The position numbers and the translations under genes are program-made. This document shows positions 30,501 through 39,205 of a stretch of DNA of 64,000 nucleotides, one piece after another. The stretch spans positions 1-64,000 of the forward strand of contig NZ_JOHS01000046.1 in assembly GCF_000725625.1 (NCBI RefSeq), read 5' to 3'. This stretch comes from Streptomyces sp. NRRL F-6676. GTDB taxonomy: Bacteria; Actinomycetota; Actinomycetes; Streptomycetales; Streptomycetaceae. The notes beneath the pieces are model-generated. The model ran no database searches, had not been told where the DNA came from, and was given only the letters and a program-made list of their open reading frames with translations. The first letter of the stretch is position 1. Each line of letters starts with the position of its first letter.

Positions 30501-32324
30501 ATGGCGCGGATGGCAGAACGGACGAAATCGGCCGCCGGGGAGACGGCGGCGGAGACTTCGACGGACGACACCTCGGCGGCAGCCGGGAGCCCGACGGGCG
30601 CCCCGGACACCGGCGCGGGCGGCGGGCCGGCGGCCTCCGGCCCGCCGCGGGACCCGCGCACGGCGTGGCCCGCCACCGCGGCGGACGACACCGCCGACGA
30701 GGGCGCGGCCTTCGACACCCTCACCGGCGCCGGCTCACGGCCGGACGCCGCGCGGGGCGACGACGGCGGGGAGGGTGAGGCCGGTGCACCGGAGGCCGGG
30801 GACACCGACTCCGACGTCGCCCCCTCCGGTGTCCTGGGCCGCGCCGCCGACGGCGCCACCGTCACCCTGGGCCCGGCCGCGGCCCGCCAGAAGGCGACTG
30901 CGGGTGCCGAAGGCGGAAAGGGCGAGCCAGGCGAGGGTGCGCCGGGCGGCGCCGAGGCGGATGCCGAGGCACCGGTCGTCGCGGGACCGGGCGCCTTGGG
31001 CCGGCCCGCGTCCCCGGCCGCCGGCGGCACGGGCACCGGCGCTCTCGGCGCCTCGGGCCGGGGCGCGGCGGCGGTTGCCGACGGTGCCACGGCCGCCGGG
31101 GGCCGCCGGGAGGCGGGTCCGGGTGCCGGCGCGGGCGAGAAGGACGAGCCGGGCGCGGGTGCGCCGGGCGGCGCCGAGGGCGGCGTGCCGGCCACCGGTT
31201 CCGGGGCCGCCGCGGGTCGTCGGGAGGCGGGCTCGGGGCTCTTCGGCGGGCGGAAGAGGAAGCGGGAGGCCGCCGCGGCGGCCTCCGCCACGGCGCAGGG
31301 CGCCGCTGCCGCGGCCGTCGCCGCCCCGGCCACCGCGGCGGCCGCCGCCGTCGCGGCGAGCCCCGCCACGCCGGAGGCCCCGGCCGCTGCCGCGGCCGAG
31401 GGCGCCGAGGCCCGAGGGACCACCGGGGCACTGGGGCGGGGAACTCCCGACGGCCGGGGCGCCGTCGAGCCCGCCGCCGCCTCCGGACGGCCGGACGGCG
31501 GTGACGGCCGGGCCGCCGCCGCTGCCGCCCCCGAGGCCGAGGCGCGCGCCGAGGCGCTGGCCGCGAGCGCCCCCGACAACCCCGGCTCCGGCACCGCCGC
31601 CGCCGTGCCCACCGGGCGCCCGGGCCGCCCGCTGCTGGCCGGCGCCGCCGTCCTCGGCGCCGTCCTCGTCGCCGTACCCGTGCTGCTGGTCAGCCGGGAC
31701 CGGGCGCCGGAGAACCACGACAGCGTCGTCGCCGACCAGGCCGGCACCGTCCTCGGCGAGGACGACGCCGAGGGCCAGGCCGCCCCGTACGCCTCCTCCA
31801 CCGCCTCGCCCTCGGCCAGTCGGTCCCACTCCGACGCGCCGAAGGTGAAGTCGCACCCGGCGGCCCCGGCGCCCCCGGCGCCCGTGTCGAGCCCGGTCTC
31901 CTCGCCGACGAGGACGACGTCCTCGAAGACCACCAAGGTCACGACCAAGAAGAAGCAGAGCAAGCCGAAGAAGGCCGCCAAACCGAGCCTCCCGGCGTAC
32001 ATCAGCGTCTCGGCCACCCGGGTGCTCAAGGCCGGCCAGACCCTCGACGCCAAGCGGGCCCGACTGCACATGCAGAAGGACGGCAACCTCGTGGTGTACG
32101 ACGAGAACAACAAGGCCCGTTGGGCCACCATGACGTTCGGCTCGAACTACCAGGCGGTGTTCCAGGCGGACGGCAACCTCGTCGTCTACACCTCGGCCAA
32201 CCGGCCCGTCTGGGCCAGCAACACCTACGGTCACAACGGATCCGTCCTCAAGATCCAGGAGGATGGCAACGTCGTGATCTACGACAACGGCCGGGCGATC
32301 TGGGCCAGCAACACCCAGCACTGA
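30501..32324 (+). CDS. Membrane-anchored bulb-type lectin-domain protein
   Basis: 607 residues from ATG 30501 (ATG 30510 is an alternative). The first ~370 residues are Ala/Gly/Glu/Pro low complexity with no fold apparent. One transmembrane helix (about 376-397, LLAGAAVLGAVLVAVPVLLVS) precedes a Ser/Thr/Lys linker and a C-terminal B-lectin domain (about 495-607). That domain has three copies of the mannose-binding signature: QKDGNLVVY, QADGNLVVY and QEDGNVVIY. The type II topology would place the lectin outside the cell. Bulb-type lectins bind alpha-mannose. It is divergent from the eccA-like gene; a role with the ESX system is only inferred. Confidence 0.85.
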   Translation: MARMAERTKSAAGETAAETSTDDTSAAAGSPTGAPDTGAGGGPAASGPPRDPRTAWPATAADDTADEGAAFDTLTGAGSRPDAARGDDGGEGEAGAPEAGDTDSDVAPSGVLGRAADGATVTLGPAAARQKATAGAEGGKGEPGEGAPGGAEADAEAPVVAGPGALGRPASPAAGGTGTGALGASGRGAAAVADGATAAGGRREAGPGAGAGEKDEPGAGAPGGAEGGVPATGSGAAAGRREAGSGLFGGRKRKREAAAAASATAQGAAAAAVAAPATAAAAAVAASPATPEAPAAAAAEGAEARGTTGALGRGTPDGRGAVEPAAASGRPDGGDGRAAAAAAPEAEARAEALAASAPDNPGSGTAAAVPTGRPGRPLLAGAAVLGAVLVAVPVLLVSRDRAPENHDSVVADQAGTVLGEDDAEGQAAPYASSTASPSASRSHSDAPKVKSHPAAPAPPAPVSSPVSSPTRTTSSKTTKVTTKKKQSKPKKAAKPSLPAYISVSATRVLKAGQTLDAKRARLHMQKDGNLVVYDENNKARWATMTFGSNYQAVFQADGNLVVYTSANRPVWASNTYGHNGSVLKIQEDGNVVIYDNGRAIWASNTQH

Positions 32325-32465
32325 CCGCCGGACACCGGCCGTCCGTACGGACCCCCACGCCGATCGGGCGGCGGCCACCGGGAACTCACCCGGTGCCCGC
32401 CGCGACTACTGGACCGGGGGTGGCGCGAAGCCACCCGCGCACCGGACCGATCCAGGAGAGTCGCG

Positions 32466-33300
32466 ATGCGTTCTCGTACGGCGTGGGGCACGGCGGCCGC
32501 GGTGACGGGCGGCCTGCTCGTGACGGGCTGCGGCGACGGAGGCGGTGCCGGCGGGGCCCAGGGCGCCGCCGCCACCGTCTCCGGCCGGTTCCCGGTCACC
32601 GTCACCGACTGCCGGGGAGCGAGAACCACCTTCTCCCGGCCGCCCGCGAAGATCGTCACGAGCGGGGCCGCGGGGTGAAGGTGCTCAGCAGGTCGGTGAT
32701 ACCGAAGGAGAAGCTCCTCGCCTCCGGCGCCGACCTGTACATCGACACCTTCGCCGCCATGAGGACGAGCGGCATGGGCGACGCCCCACCGACGAGGAAT
32801 TCCGGGCCGCCGGCATCCAGCACCTCTACCTCAGGTCCACCGCCTGCGCGGGACAGCGCGAGCACGCGGTGACCGACCTGTCCGTCGTCGAGGCCGACAT
32901 CACCGCGCTCGGCGAGGTCACCGGCGCCCGCGCCAGGGCCGCGGAACTCGTCGACGGGATGAAACTCCTCGCCCTGCTGCGCGGCCGGGGCCGTACGACG
33001 CCGGTGTCCCTGCACGACCTCAACGCCGCGGCCCCCGTCCCCGACCGGCTGCACGTTCTGCACGAGGGCCACGTGGTCGCCTCCGGGCCACCGCGCGAGG
33101 TGCTGCGCCCAGAGCTGCCGGCGGAGGTGTTCGGCGTCCGGGCGGCCGTCGTCACGCACCCGCTGACCGGCGATCCGCTGATCGCCTTCGACCACCGGCG
33201 GCCGGTGGACGGAACGGACGGGCCGCGCAGCCGGAGCGGCGAGGAGAACGCGGCACCGGGACTCCCGCGCCCGGCCGCGACCGGGTCCGCGGGTCGGTGA
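32466..33300 (+). pseudogene. Remnant of a siderophore ABC transporter (binding protein fused to an ATPase tail)
   Basis: From ATG 32466 a lipoprotein signal with lipobox LLVTGC and the segment GRFPVTVTDCRGARTTFSRPP match the start of Fe-siderophore substrate-binding proteins, but the frame stops at 32676-32678. Pieces then continue in shifted frames (VKVLSRSVIPKEKLLASGADLY near 32670; AGIQHLYLRSTAC near 32810). The frame open to 33300 runs into the C-terminal part of a FecE-type ATPase (LHDLNAA, LHEGHVVASGPPREVL, AEVFGV). The permease and the ATPase Walker motifs are missing. This reads as deletion and frame decay of a binding-protein/permease/ATPase operon. A good ribosome site (CAGGAG) still precedes it. 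Confidence 0.8.
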
Positions 33301-33336
33301 ACCGGGCCCGGGCACCGGGTGTGAGGATGAGGCGAG

Positions 33337-34125
33337 ATGTCTGCCGGCGGGGTACTGCGCGCACTGCGGGCCGCGATGTTCGCGGCCGTGTGCGTCGTGC
33401 TCGCCGCCGCCGGTCACGTCCTGATGTCCGGCGCGCCGGTGCCCTGGTGGGCCCTGGCCGCCGCCACCGCGGCGGTCGGCGCCGTCGGCTGGGCCTTCGG
33501 GGCCAGGGAGCGCCGCCGGACCACGGTGGCCGGGCTCACCGTGGCCGTCCAGACGGCTCTGCACATCTGCTTCACGACCGCGCAGTCCGCACTCCAGCCG
33601 TCGGGGAGCGCGCCGGACGGCACCGCCTCGGTCCGGCAGTGGGCCGCCCAGCTGCTCTGCGGCGGCGAACCCGGCTCCGCGGCGGCGGCCCGGGCGTACG
33701 ACGTCGCCGTGCACGCCGGACTCGCCCAGCGGGTACCGGGCACGCATGCCGGACACGTACACGGCATGGATGCCATGCCGTCCATGCCGGGGATGCCGGG
33801 AATGCCCGGCATGGGCGCCGCCGGTTCGCACGCCATGGCGCACACGACCGGTACGGCCTCCTGGGGCATGCTCGCCGCCCACCTCCTGGCCGCCCTGCTG
33901 TGCGGACTGTGGCTCGCGCAGGGCGAGCACGCGGCCTTCGCGCTGGCCCGCGCCTGCGCCGACCGCGCCTTCGTCCCGCTGCGGCTCGTCCTCGCCGTCC
34001 TCCTGCCGCCCGAACCGCCGCCCGTACCGCGGCGGTTCCGTGAACGGGCGCACCGACCGCGGCAGCGGCTCCTCGTCCACGCCTTCACCACCCGGGGTCC
34101 ACCCGGGGCGATCGCTGTCCTCTGA
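33337..34125 (+). CDS. Met/His-rich multi-pass membrane protein
   Basis: 262 residues from ATG 33337 with GAGGATGAGG upstream. Hydrophobic helices are visible at about residues 12-30, 36-53, 64-80 and 170-195. A loop near residues 136-170 is packed with Met and His (HVHGMDAMPSMPGMPGMPGMG, AMAH), typical of copper-binding loops. The C-terminal tail is Arg/Pro-rich and probably cytosolic. I do not recognise the family. It is followed by the ECF sigma factor and copper genes, so a role in copper sensing or handling is an inference from context and composition. Confidence 0.75.
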   Translation: MSAGGVLRALRAAMFAAVCVVLAAAGHVLMSGAPVPWWALAAATAAVGAVGWAFGARERRRTTVAGLTVAVQTALHICFTTAQSALQPSGSAPDGTASVRQWAAQLLCGGEPGSAAAARAYDVAVHAGLAQRVPGTHAGHVHGMDAMPSMPGMPGMPGMGAAGSHAMAHTTGTASWGMLAAHLLAALLCGLWLAQGEHAAFALARACADRAFVPLRLVLAVLLPPEPPPVPRRFRERAHRPRQRLLVHAFTTRGPPGAIAVL

Positions 34126-34275
34126 CAGCCGGATTCCCCACGCCGTGCGCACGCGCGGCGCGGGCCGTCGTCCGCGCGTCCGCGTGGACGGGATCTCCCA
34201 CCCGTGCGGGCCGCCCCCTGGCCCCAGCGGCCCTTCGGCGCGGCCGCACGGGACCCGAGTAAGGACCCAGCAACC

Positions 34276-34887
34276 ATGAGCCCTGCCCTGCCCGCGGTGA
34301 CCGACGAGACGGTCACCGCCTGGGCGCTCGCCGCCGCCGGCGGCGACAGCGAAGCGGTCGACCGCTTCGTGCGCGCCCTCCAGCACGACGTACGCCGCTA
34401 CGTGGCCCACCTCGCCCACGACCCCCAGGCGGCCGACGACCTCACCCAGGACACGTTCCTGCGGGCCCTGACCGCGCTGCACCGCTTCGAGGGCCGCTCC
34501 TCGGCCCGGGTCTGGCTGCTCTCGATCGCCCGCCGGGCCGTCGCCGACAGCCTGCGCCGCGCCGCCGCCCGGCCCCGCAAGGCCGACACCGCCGACTGGC
34601 AGCTCGCCGCCGAACGCGCCCAGCCGCTCGGCCTGCCGGGCTTCGAGGAGGGCGTCGCCCTGATGGACCTCCTGGCCGCGCTGCCCGGCGACCGGCGCGA
34701 GGCGTTCGTCCTCACCCAGCTGCTCGGCCTGCCGTACGGGGAGGCCGCCGAGGCCAGCGGCTGTCCGGTCGGCACGGTGCGCTCCCGGGTCTCCCGGGCC
34801 CGGGGCGCGCTGACCCGGATGCTGGACGACGAGCCCGGCACCGCCGGTCCGGCGGCGCCCGCACCGGGGGCGCTCGTGATGACGTAG
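34276..34887 (+). CDS. ECF-type RNA polymerase sigma factor
   Basis: 203 residues from ATG 34276, with AAGGA about ten bases upstream; an earlier in-frame ATG at 34204 lacks a site. Region 2 (about residues 27-95) contains DLTQDTFLRALTALHRFEGRSSARVWLLSIARR, typical of ECF sigmas. Region 4 (about 130-185) has LPGDRREAFVLTQLLGLPYGEAAE and a GTVRSRVSRAR recognition helix. No anti-sigma gene with a zinc motif lies nearby; the 84-residue membrane peptide downstream is the only candidate membrane partner. The following copper genes may be its regulon. Confidence 0.9.
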   Translation: MSPALPAVTDETVTAWALAAAGGDSEAVDRFVRALQHDVRRYVAHLAHDPQAADDLTQDTFLRALTALHRFEGRSSARVWLLSIARRAVADSLRRAAARPRKADTADWQLAAERAQPLGLPGFEEGVALMDLLAALPGDRREAFVLTQLLGLPYGEAAEASGCPVGTVRSRVSRARGALTRMLDDEPGTAGPAAPAPGALVMT

Positions 34888-34989
34888 GTCACACCGGCCC
34901 CGGGGAACCCGGCCGCCCGCCGCCCCGACTCCTGTACCGGTACGGCTTCCTCCGGACGGCGCCGTACGAGGTGTTGGGAGTCGTTCTCG

Positions 34990-35244
34990 ATGGCACGGAC
35001 CCGCCGACCCGCCCCCGCGGCGGGTCCTTCCCTCCGCCGGGCGCTGCCCCCGCCGGCCCTGTGCGGATTCCTCCTGTTGCTGGTCGTGGCGTTCGCCGCG
35101 GCCTACGCGGTGGGAACCGGCGCGGGGCCGGTCGCGCCCGGCATGCACGGCACCCAGGTGACCCGGGACGGCGGCGGGGGAGACGGCGGCACGGACTCCG
35201 GCGGGATGGAGATGGGGGACATGGGAGAGGGAGGCGGTCACTGA
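34990..35244 (+). CDS. Small single-pass membrane protein with Met/His-rich tail
   Basis: 84 residues: a basic N-terminus, one hydrophobic helix (about residues 23-43) and a Gly/Asp/Met tail ending GGMEMGDMGEGGGH. Its stop overlaps the ATG of the P-type ATPase (TGATG), a strong sign of an operon. Placement and the Met/His tail suggest an extracytoplasmic copper-binding helper or anti-sigma-like sensor. I recognise no family. Confidence 0.75.
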   Translation: MARTRRPAPAAGPSLRRALPPPALCGFLLLLVVAFAAAYAVGTGAGPVAPGMHGTQVTRDGGGGDGGTDSGGMEMGDMGEGGGH

Positions 35245-37580
35245 TGGCGGCGGAACCCGTCATCGGACCGGCCGCCGCGGAGGTCGTGACCGACCTGCTC
35301 GTCGGCGGGATGACGTGCGGGGCCTGTGTGCAGCGCGTCGAGAAGAAGCTCGGGCGGCTGGACGGGGTCACCGCGGCGGTCAACCTGGCCACCGGCCGGG
35401 CCCGGGTACGGCACCCCTCCGGCGTCGGCCCGCGGGAGCTGATCGCCACCGTCGAGCGCGCCGGGTACACGGCCGCGCTCCCCGCACCGCCGGTCCGGCG
35501 GAAGCAGGCGGACGGGGAGATCGGAATGGTCGGGGGGGCCGGGGAGGACGGGGCCGGCGCCGGGGAACCGCGGCGGGAACGCGACCGGCTGGTGGTCACG
35601 GTGCTGCTCGCCCTGCCGGTCATGGCCCTCTCGATGGTCCCCGCGCTTCAGTTCCGCGACTGGCAGTGGCTGTGCTTCGTGCTCGCCGCGCCCGTCGTCG
35701 TCTGGGGCGCCCGGCCGTTCCACGTCCGGGCGGCCCGCGGGCTGCGGCACGCGGCGGCGACCATGGACACGCTCGTCTCCCTCGGCGTCCTGGCCTCCTT
35801 CGCCTGGTCCTGCTACGCCCTCTTCCTGGGTGGCGCGGGCGCCCCCGGCATGCGGATGCCGTTCAGCCTCGTACCGTCCACCACCGGTGGCGTCGTCCCG
35901 ATGTACCTCGAAGTGGCCGTCGGCGTACCGCTGTTCGTGCTCGTCGGCCGGTTCCTGGAGGCGCGTGCGCGGCGGGGGACCGGTGCGGCCCTGCGCTCGC
36001 TGGCCCGGCTCGCCGCCAAGGAGGTGTCCGTACGCGAGGACGGGCGCGAACGCCTAATTCCCATCGAGGAGTTGCGCGTCGGGCAGGTCTTCGTCGTACG
36101 GCCCGGGGAGCGGCCGGCCACCGACGGGGTCGTCGTGGAGGGCAGCTCCGCGCTCGACCTCTCCCTGGTCACCGGGGAGAGCGAACCGGTGGAGGTGGGT
36201 CCCGGCGCCCCGGTGACCGGCGGTGCCGTGAACGCCGGGGGACTGCTCCTGGTGCGGGCCACGGCCGTCGGCGCCGACACCCAACTGGCGCGGATCACCG
36301 CTCTGGTGACCGAGGCCCAGGCGGGCAAGGCACGCGCCCAGCGGCTCGCGGACAGGGTCGCCGGGGTCTTCGTCCCGGTCGTCCTCGTCCTCGCCGTCAC
36401 GGTGCTCGGGTTCTGGCTCGGTGCGGGGGCGGAGCCGCAGGCCGCGCTCACCGCCTGTGTGGCCGTGCTGGTCGTGGCGTGCCCGTGCGCCCTGGGCCTG
36501 GCGACCCCGACCGCGCTGATGGCCGCCACCGGCCGGGGCGCCCAGCTCGGTGTCCTGGTCAACGGGCCCCGGGCACTGGAGAGTCTGCGGCACCTGGACG
36601 CCGTGGTGCTCGACAAGACCGGCACGCTCACCTCCGGGCACATGAGCGTCGCCCGGGTCACCACGGTGCCGGGCGGACTCGACGAGGAGACGGCAGTACG
36701 GCTGGCGGCGGCGGTCGAGCAGGGCTCGGAACACCCGCTGGGCCGTGCGGTGGTGGCGTACGCACGGCGTACCGCGCCCGGGCGCGGACTCCCCGCCGTC
36801 GAGGACTTCGAGGCCCTGCCGGGGCGGGGCGTGCGTGGACGGGTGGAGGGCAGACGTGTCGAGGTCGGCGCGCCGGACGACGAACTGCCCGACTCTCTCG
36901 CCGGTGCGCTGACGACCACCGGGGCGGGCGGCGCCCGTACCCCGGTCGTGGTCCGCGTCGACGGCACGGTCGCGGCGCTCCTCCAGATCGGCGACGTGCT
37001 GCGGCCGGGCAGCTACCGGGCCGTGGAACGGCTGCGGCAGCTCGGGGTGCGTCCGGTTCTCGCCACCGGCGACCGCGTGGAACCGGCCCGCGCCGTCGCC
37101 GGGGAGCTGCGTATCGAGGAGGTGCACGCGCGCTGCTCGCCCGAGGGCAAGGCGGCGCTCGTACGGGAGTTGCGGGAGCAGGGGTACCGGGTCGCGGTCG
37201 TCGGCGACGGCGTCAACGACGCGGCCGCCCTGGCCGGGGCCGACCTCGGCATCGCCATGGGCACCGGCGCCGATGTGGCGATCGGCGCCGCCGACGTGAC
37301 GCTCGTCCGCGGTGACATCGAGGCCCTCGCCGACGCCGTACGGCTGGCCCGCGCCACGCTTGGCACCGTCCGCGCCAATCTGCTCTGGGCGTTCGGCTAC
37401 AACCTGGTGACCGTGCCGCCGGCCATGGTCGGCCTGCTCAACCCCATGCTCGCCGCGGCGGCCATGTCCGTCAGCTCGCTGCTCGTGGTGGGCAACAGCC
37501 TGCGGCTGCGCGCCTGGCAGCCGTCACCGGCCGGCCGGCGGCGTACGGCGTCCGCACCGCGCGCCCGGGCGGCGCTGTGA
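35244..37580 (+). CDS. copA: Copper-translocating P-type ATPase (CopA type)
   Basis: 778 residues from ATG 35244. One N-terminal heavy-metal domain has GMTCGAC (near residues 21-27). The membrane ion site is the CPC motif in VACPCALGLATP (near 412), the phosphorylation loop is DKTGTLT (near 456), and the hinge is GDGVNDAAAL (near 654). The last helices carry YN and MSVSSLLVVGNSLRL, which with CPC identify the Cu(I)-exporting 1B-1 class. It is translationally coupled to the 84-residue peptide upstream and to the copper chaperone downstream (GTGA overlap at 37577). Confidence 0.93.
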   Translation: MAAEPVIGPAAAEVVTDLLVGGMTCGACVQRVEKKLGRLDGVTAAVNLATGRARVRHPSGVGPRELIATVERAGYTAALPAPPVRRKQADGEIGMVGGAGEDGAGAGEPRRERDRLVVTVLLALPVMALSMVPALQFRDWQWLCFVLAAPVVVWGARPFHVRAARGLRHAAATMDTLVSLGVLASFAWSCYALFLGGAGAPGMRMPFSLVPSTTGGVVPMYLEVAVGVPLFVLVGRFLEARARRGTGAALRSLARLAAKEVSVREDGRERLIPIEELRVGQVFVVRPGERPATDGVVVEGSSALDLSLVTGESEPVEVGPGAPVTGGAVNAGGLLLVRATAVGADTQLARITALVTEAQAGKARAQRLADRVAGVFVPVVLVLAVTVLGFWLGAGAEPQAALTACVAVLVVACPCALGLATPTALMAATGRGAQLGVLVNGPRALESLRHLDAVVLDKTGTLTSGHMSVARVTTVPGGLDEETAVRLAAAVEQGSEHPLGRAVVAYARRTAPGRGLPAVEDFEALPGRGVRGRVEGRRVEVGAPDDELPDSLAGALTTTGAGGARTPVVVRVDGTVAALLQIGDVLRPGSYRAVERLRQLGVRPVLATGDRVEPARAVAGELRIEEVHARCSPEGKAALVRELREQGYRVAVVGDGVNDAAALAGADLGIAMGTGADVAIGAADVTLVRGDIEALADAVRLARATLGTVRANLLWAFGYNLVTVPPAMVGLLNPMLAAAAMSVSSLLVVGNSLRLRAWQPSPAGRRRTASAPRARAAL

Positions 37581-37681
37581 CGCCCGGAGCGGCCCCCGCC
37601 GCCCGCACCCGGACCGAGACCGGCACCGGCACCGGCACCGGCACCGCCGCCGCCGACGCCGACGCCGTGAAGGAAGCGCCG

Positions 37682-38197
37682 ATGACCCCGCACCCCTGGC
37701 GCCCCACCCGCCGGCGCCTGAAGGACACCGTCCTGGCCGGCCTCGCCCCCGTCTGCGCCGCCGTCCTCGCGCTCGGCGGTCTCGCCGCGTGGACCGCCTC
37801 GGGCAGGGCCGGCAGCCCCGCCCGGATCGCCGTCGCCGACGCCCGGCTCTACCTCCCCGCGCCGGACGCCGTGGAGACCGCCGCCTTCTTCCGCCTCACC
37901 AACTCGGGCGGCGCACCGGACACATTGCTCGCGGTGACGTCGTCCGCCGTCGGCCGGGAGATCACCCTGAGCCGCCATCGGATGACCGCCGGGAACGCGG
38001 CCTACCGGCAGCTCACCGGCTCGCTGCCGGTGCCCGCGGGCGGCACGGTCGACATGTCACCCCTCACCAGCGATGTGACCGTGCCCGCCTCGCCGCGCTG
38101 GCGTACCGGTGATCTCGTCCCCTTCGTACTGCGCTTCGCGCACAGCGGGCCGGTCGAGACGCTGGCGGTGGTGGTCCGTCCGGGGGCGGCCGAGTGA
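37682..38197 (+). CDS. PCu(A)C-family copper chaperone-like protein (divergent site)
   Basis: 171 residues from ATG 37682, chosen for AAGGAAG upstream; a GTG at 37577 overlapping the copA stop would give 206 residues. A membrane anchor or signal (about residues 18-42) precedes a beta-sandwich PCu(A)C domain with AAFFRLTNSGG and LPVPAGGTVDMSP. The canonical H-M-x10-M-x21-H-x-M copper site is degraded: His and Met remain in RHRM, Arg replaces the second Met, and Ser-Asp-Val replaces the His-x-Met pair. Copper binding may therefore be weak or differ. It completes the apparent copper operon. Confidence 0.8.
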   Translation: MTPHPWRPTRRRLKDTVLAGLAPVCAAVLALGGLAAWTASGRAGSPARIAVADARLYLPAPDAVETAAFFRLTNSGGAPDTLLAVTSSAVGREITLSRHRMTAGNAAYRQLTGSLPVPAGGTVDMSPLTSDVTVPASPRWRTGDLVPFVLRFAHSGPVETLAVVVRPGAAE

Positions 38198-38308
38198 GGC
38201 GGCCGGGCCCGGTACACCGATGGATGTGGCGTACCTCACTCGGTATTTCCCCTATTTGCCTTGTGCCATGGTTCAGCCCGGCGAGGGGGGTTACGCAAGA
38301 GGGACGAG

Positions 38309-38761
38309 ATGTCCCCGATTGGGAAGGGGGTGGCCGTCGTGGCCACTCACTCGCAGATCGAACAGCACCCGGACCTTCTCGCACTGCGAGCCCGCTACGC
38401 CGAGGTGTCGACCCGGCCGTCCGCGCAGGCCGCCGAGGGACTGAGCCTGCTGACCGGCCTGTACCTGGCGATCTCGCCGTGGGTGGTGGGATTCGACGGC
38501 AACCCGCTGGGCGTCAGCAACCTGGTGACCGGTATCGCCCTGGCGATCCTGGCGCTGGGCTTCGGCAGCGCCTATGAGCGGACCTTCGGCATGGGCTGGG
38601 TCGCCGCCGCGATCGGCGCCTGGGCGATCATCAGCCCCTGGGTCGTGCAGAACGCGGCGGCCACGACCGGCACGGTCGTCAGCAACGTCATCACCGGCGC
38701 TGTCGCGGTCGTGCTGGGTCTGACGACGACGGCGATGGGAGCGGCCAAGGGCCGCGCCTGA
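38309..38761 (+). CDS. SPW-repeat membrane protein
   Basis: 150 residues from ATG 38309 with AGAGGGACGAG upstream. Four hydrophobic helices are arranged as two pairs, each pair carrying the sequence ISPWVV (near residues 54 and 111), the defining SPW repeat. Function of the family is unknown; it occurs widely in actinobacterial membranes. It ends 50 bases before a perfect hairpin terminator and is convergent with the next gene. Confidence 0.88.
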   Translation: MSPIGKGVAVVATHSQIEQHPDLLALRARYAEVSTRPSAQAAEGLSLLTGLYLAISPWVVGFDGNPLGVSNLVTGIALAILALGFGSAYERTFGMGWVAAAIGAWAIISPWVVQNAAATTGTVVSNVITGAVAVVLGLTTTAMGAAKGRA

Positions 38762-38810
38762 CCCGGCCGGTCACCGGGACCGGCCCGTCGTCGCCGCCGT
38801 GAGCGGCACG

Positions 38811-38851
38811 GTGTGGGGGCCCGGGCGCACTACGCGCCCGGGCCCCCACAC
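38811..38851. terminator. Perfect 18-bp bidirectional terminator hairpin
   Basis: GTGTGGGGGCCCGGGCGC (38811-38828) and its exact reverse complement (38834-38851) flank the loop ACTAC. It sits between the convergent SPW gene and the 91-residue gene and probably ends both transcripts. Confidence 0.88.
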
Positions 38852-38857
38852 CTGTGT

Positions 38858-39133
38858 TCAGGACGCCAGGACGACCCCGAAGTGCCGTTCCAGGCTGCCG
38901 CGGATCGCGTCGCTGGACAGCGCGCGCCGCAGTTGGCCGCGTTCCGCCTCCGACGGGGGAGAGGTGACGACGTCGGCGAACTCGGCCGTGCCGGAGCGCA
39001 GTTCGGCCGCGAGCCCGGCGACGACCTGGTAGGCGTAGGGCAGCGACGCGCGGACGGCCGCCACGACGTCCGCGTCGCGGACCTCGCCCGCCTCGGCCTC
39101 GGCGAGCGGCTGCGGGGGGACGTCGGGTGACAT
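38858..39133 (-). CDS. Small hypothetical protein
   Basis: 91 residues, soluble, mostly helical, Ala/Val/Glu-rich, with no membrane segment or cysteine. It contains a DADVVAAVRASLPYAYQVVAGLAAEL helix and ends in SLERHFGVVLAS. It lies 72 bases downstream of the CooC-like ATPase on the same strand and is likely cotranscribed with it. The family is not recognised; partnership with the ATPase is an inference from adjacency. Confidence 0.6.
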   Translation of the reverse strand: MSPDVPPQPLAEAEAGEVRDADVVAAVRASLPYAYQVVAGLAAELRSGTAEFADVVTSPPSEAERGQLRRALSSDAIRGSLERHFGVVLAS

Positions 39134-39150
39134 GGGGCTGTCCTGTCTGT

Positions 39151-39192
39151 TCCGTGGCGGGATGTCGAGGAGTCCGTGGCGGGATGTCGAGG
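39151..39192. repeat. 20-bp direct repeat
   Basis: TCCGTGGCGGGATGTCGAGG occurs twice (39151-39170 and 39173-39192), two bases apart, in the spacer between the 91-residue gene and the ATPase gene. It may be a small tandem duplication near the translation start of the smaller gene. Confidence 0.75.
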
Positions 39193-39205
39193 GGCAGAGG
39201 GACGG

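Noticed and set aside
34905..34935. GGGAACC followed by CGACTCC as an ECF-sigma promoter before the 84-residue gene
   Set aside because: The -10 does not match the usual CGTC and the spacing fits only loosely; too weak to call.
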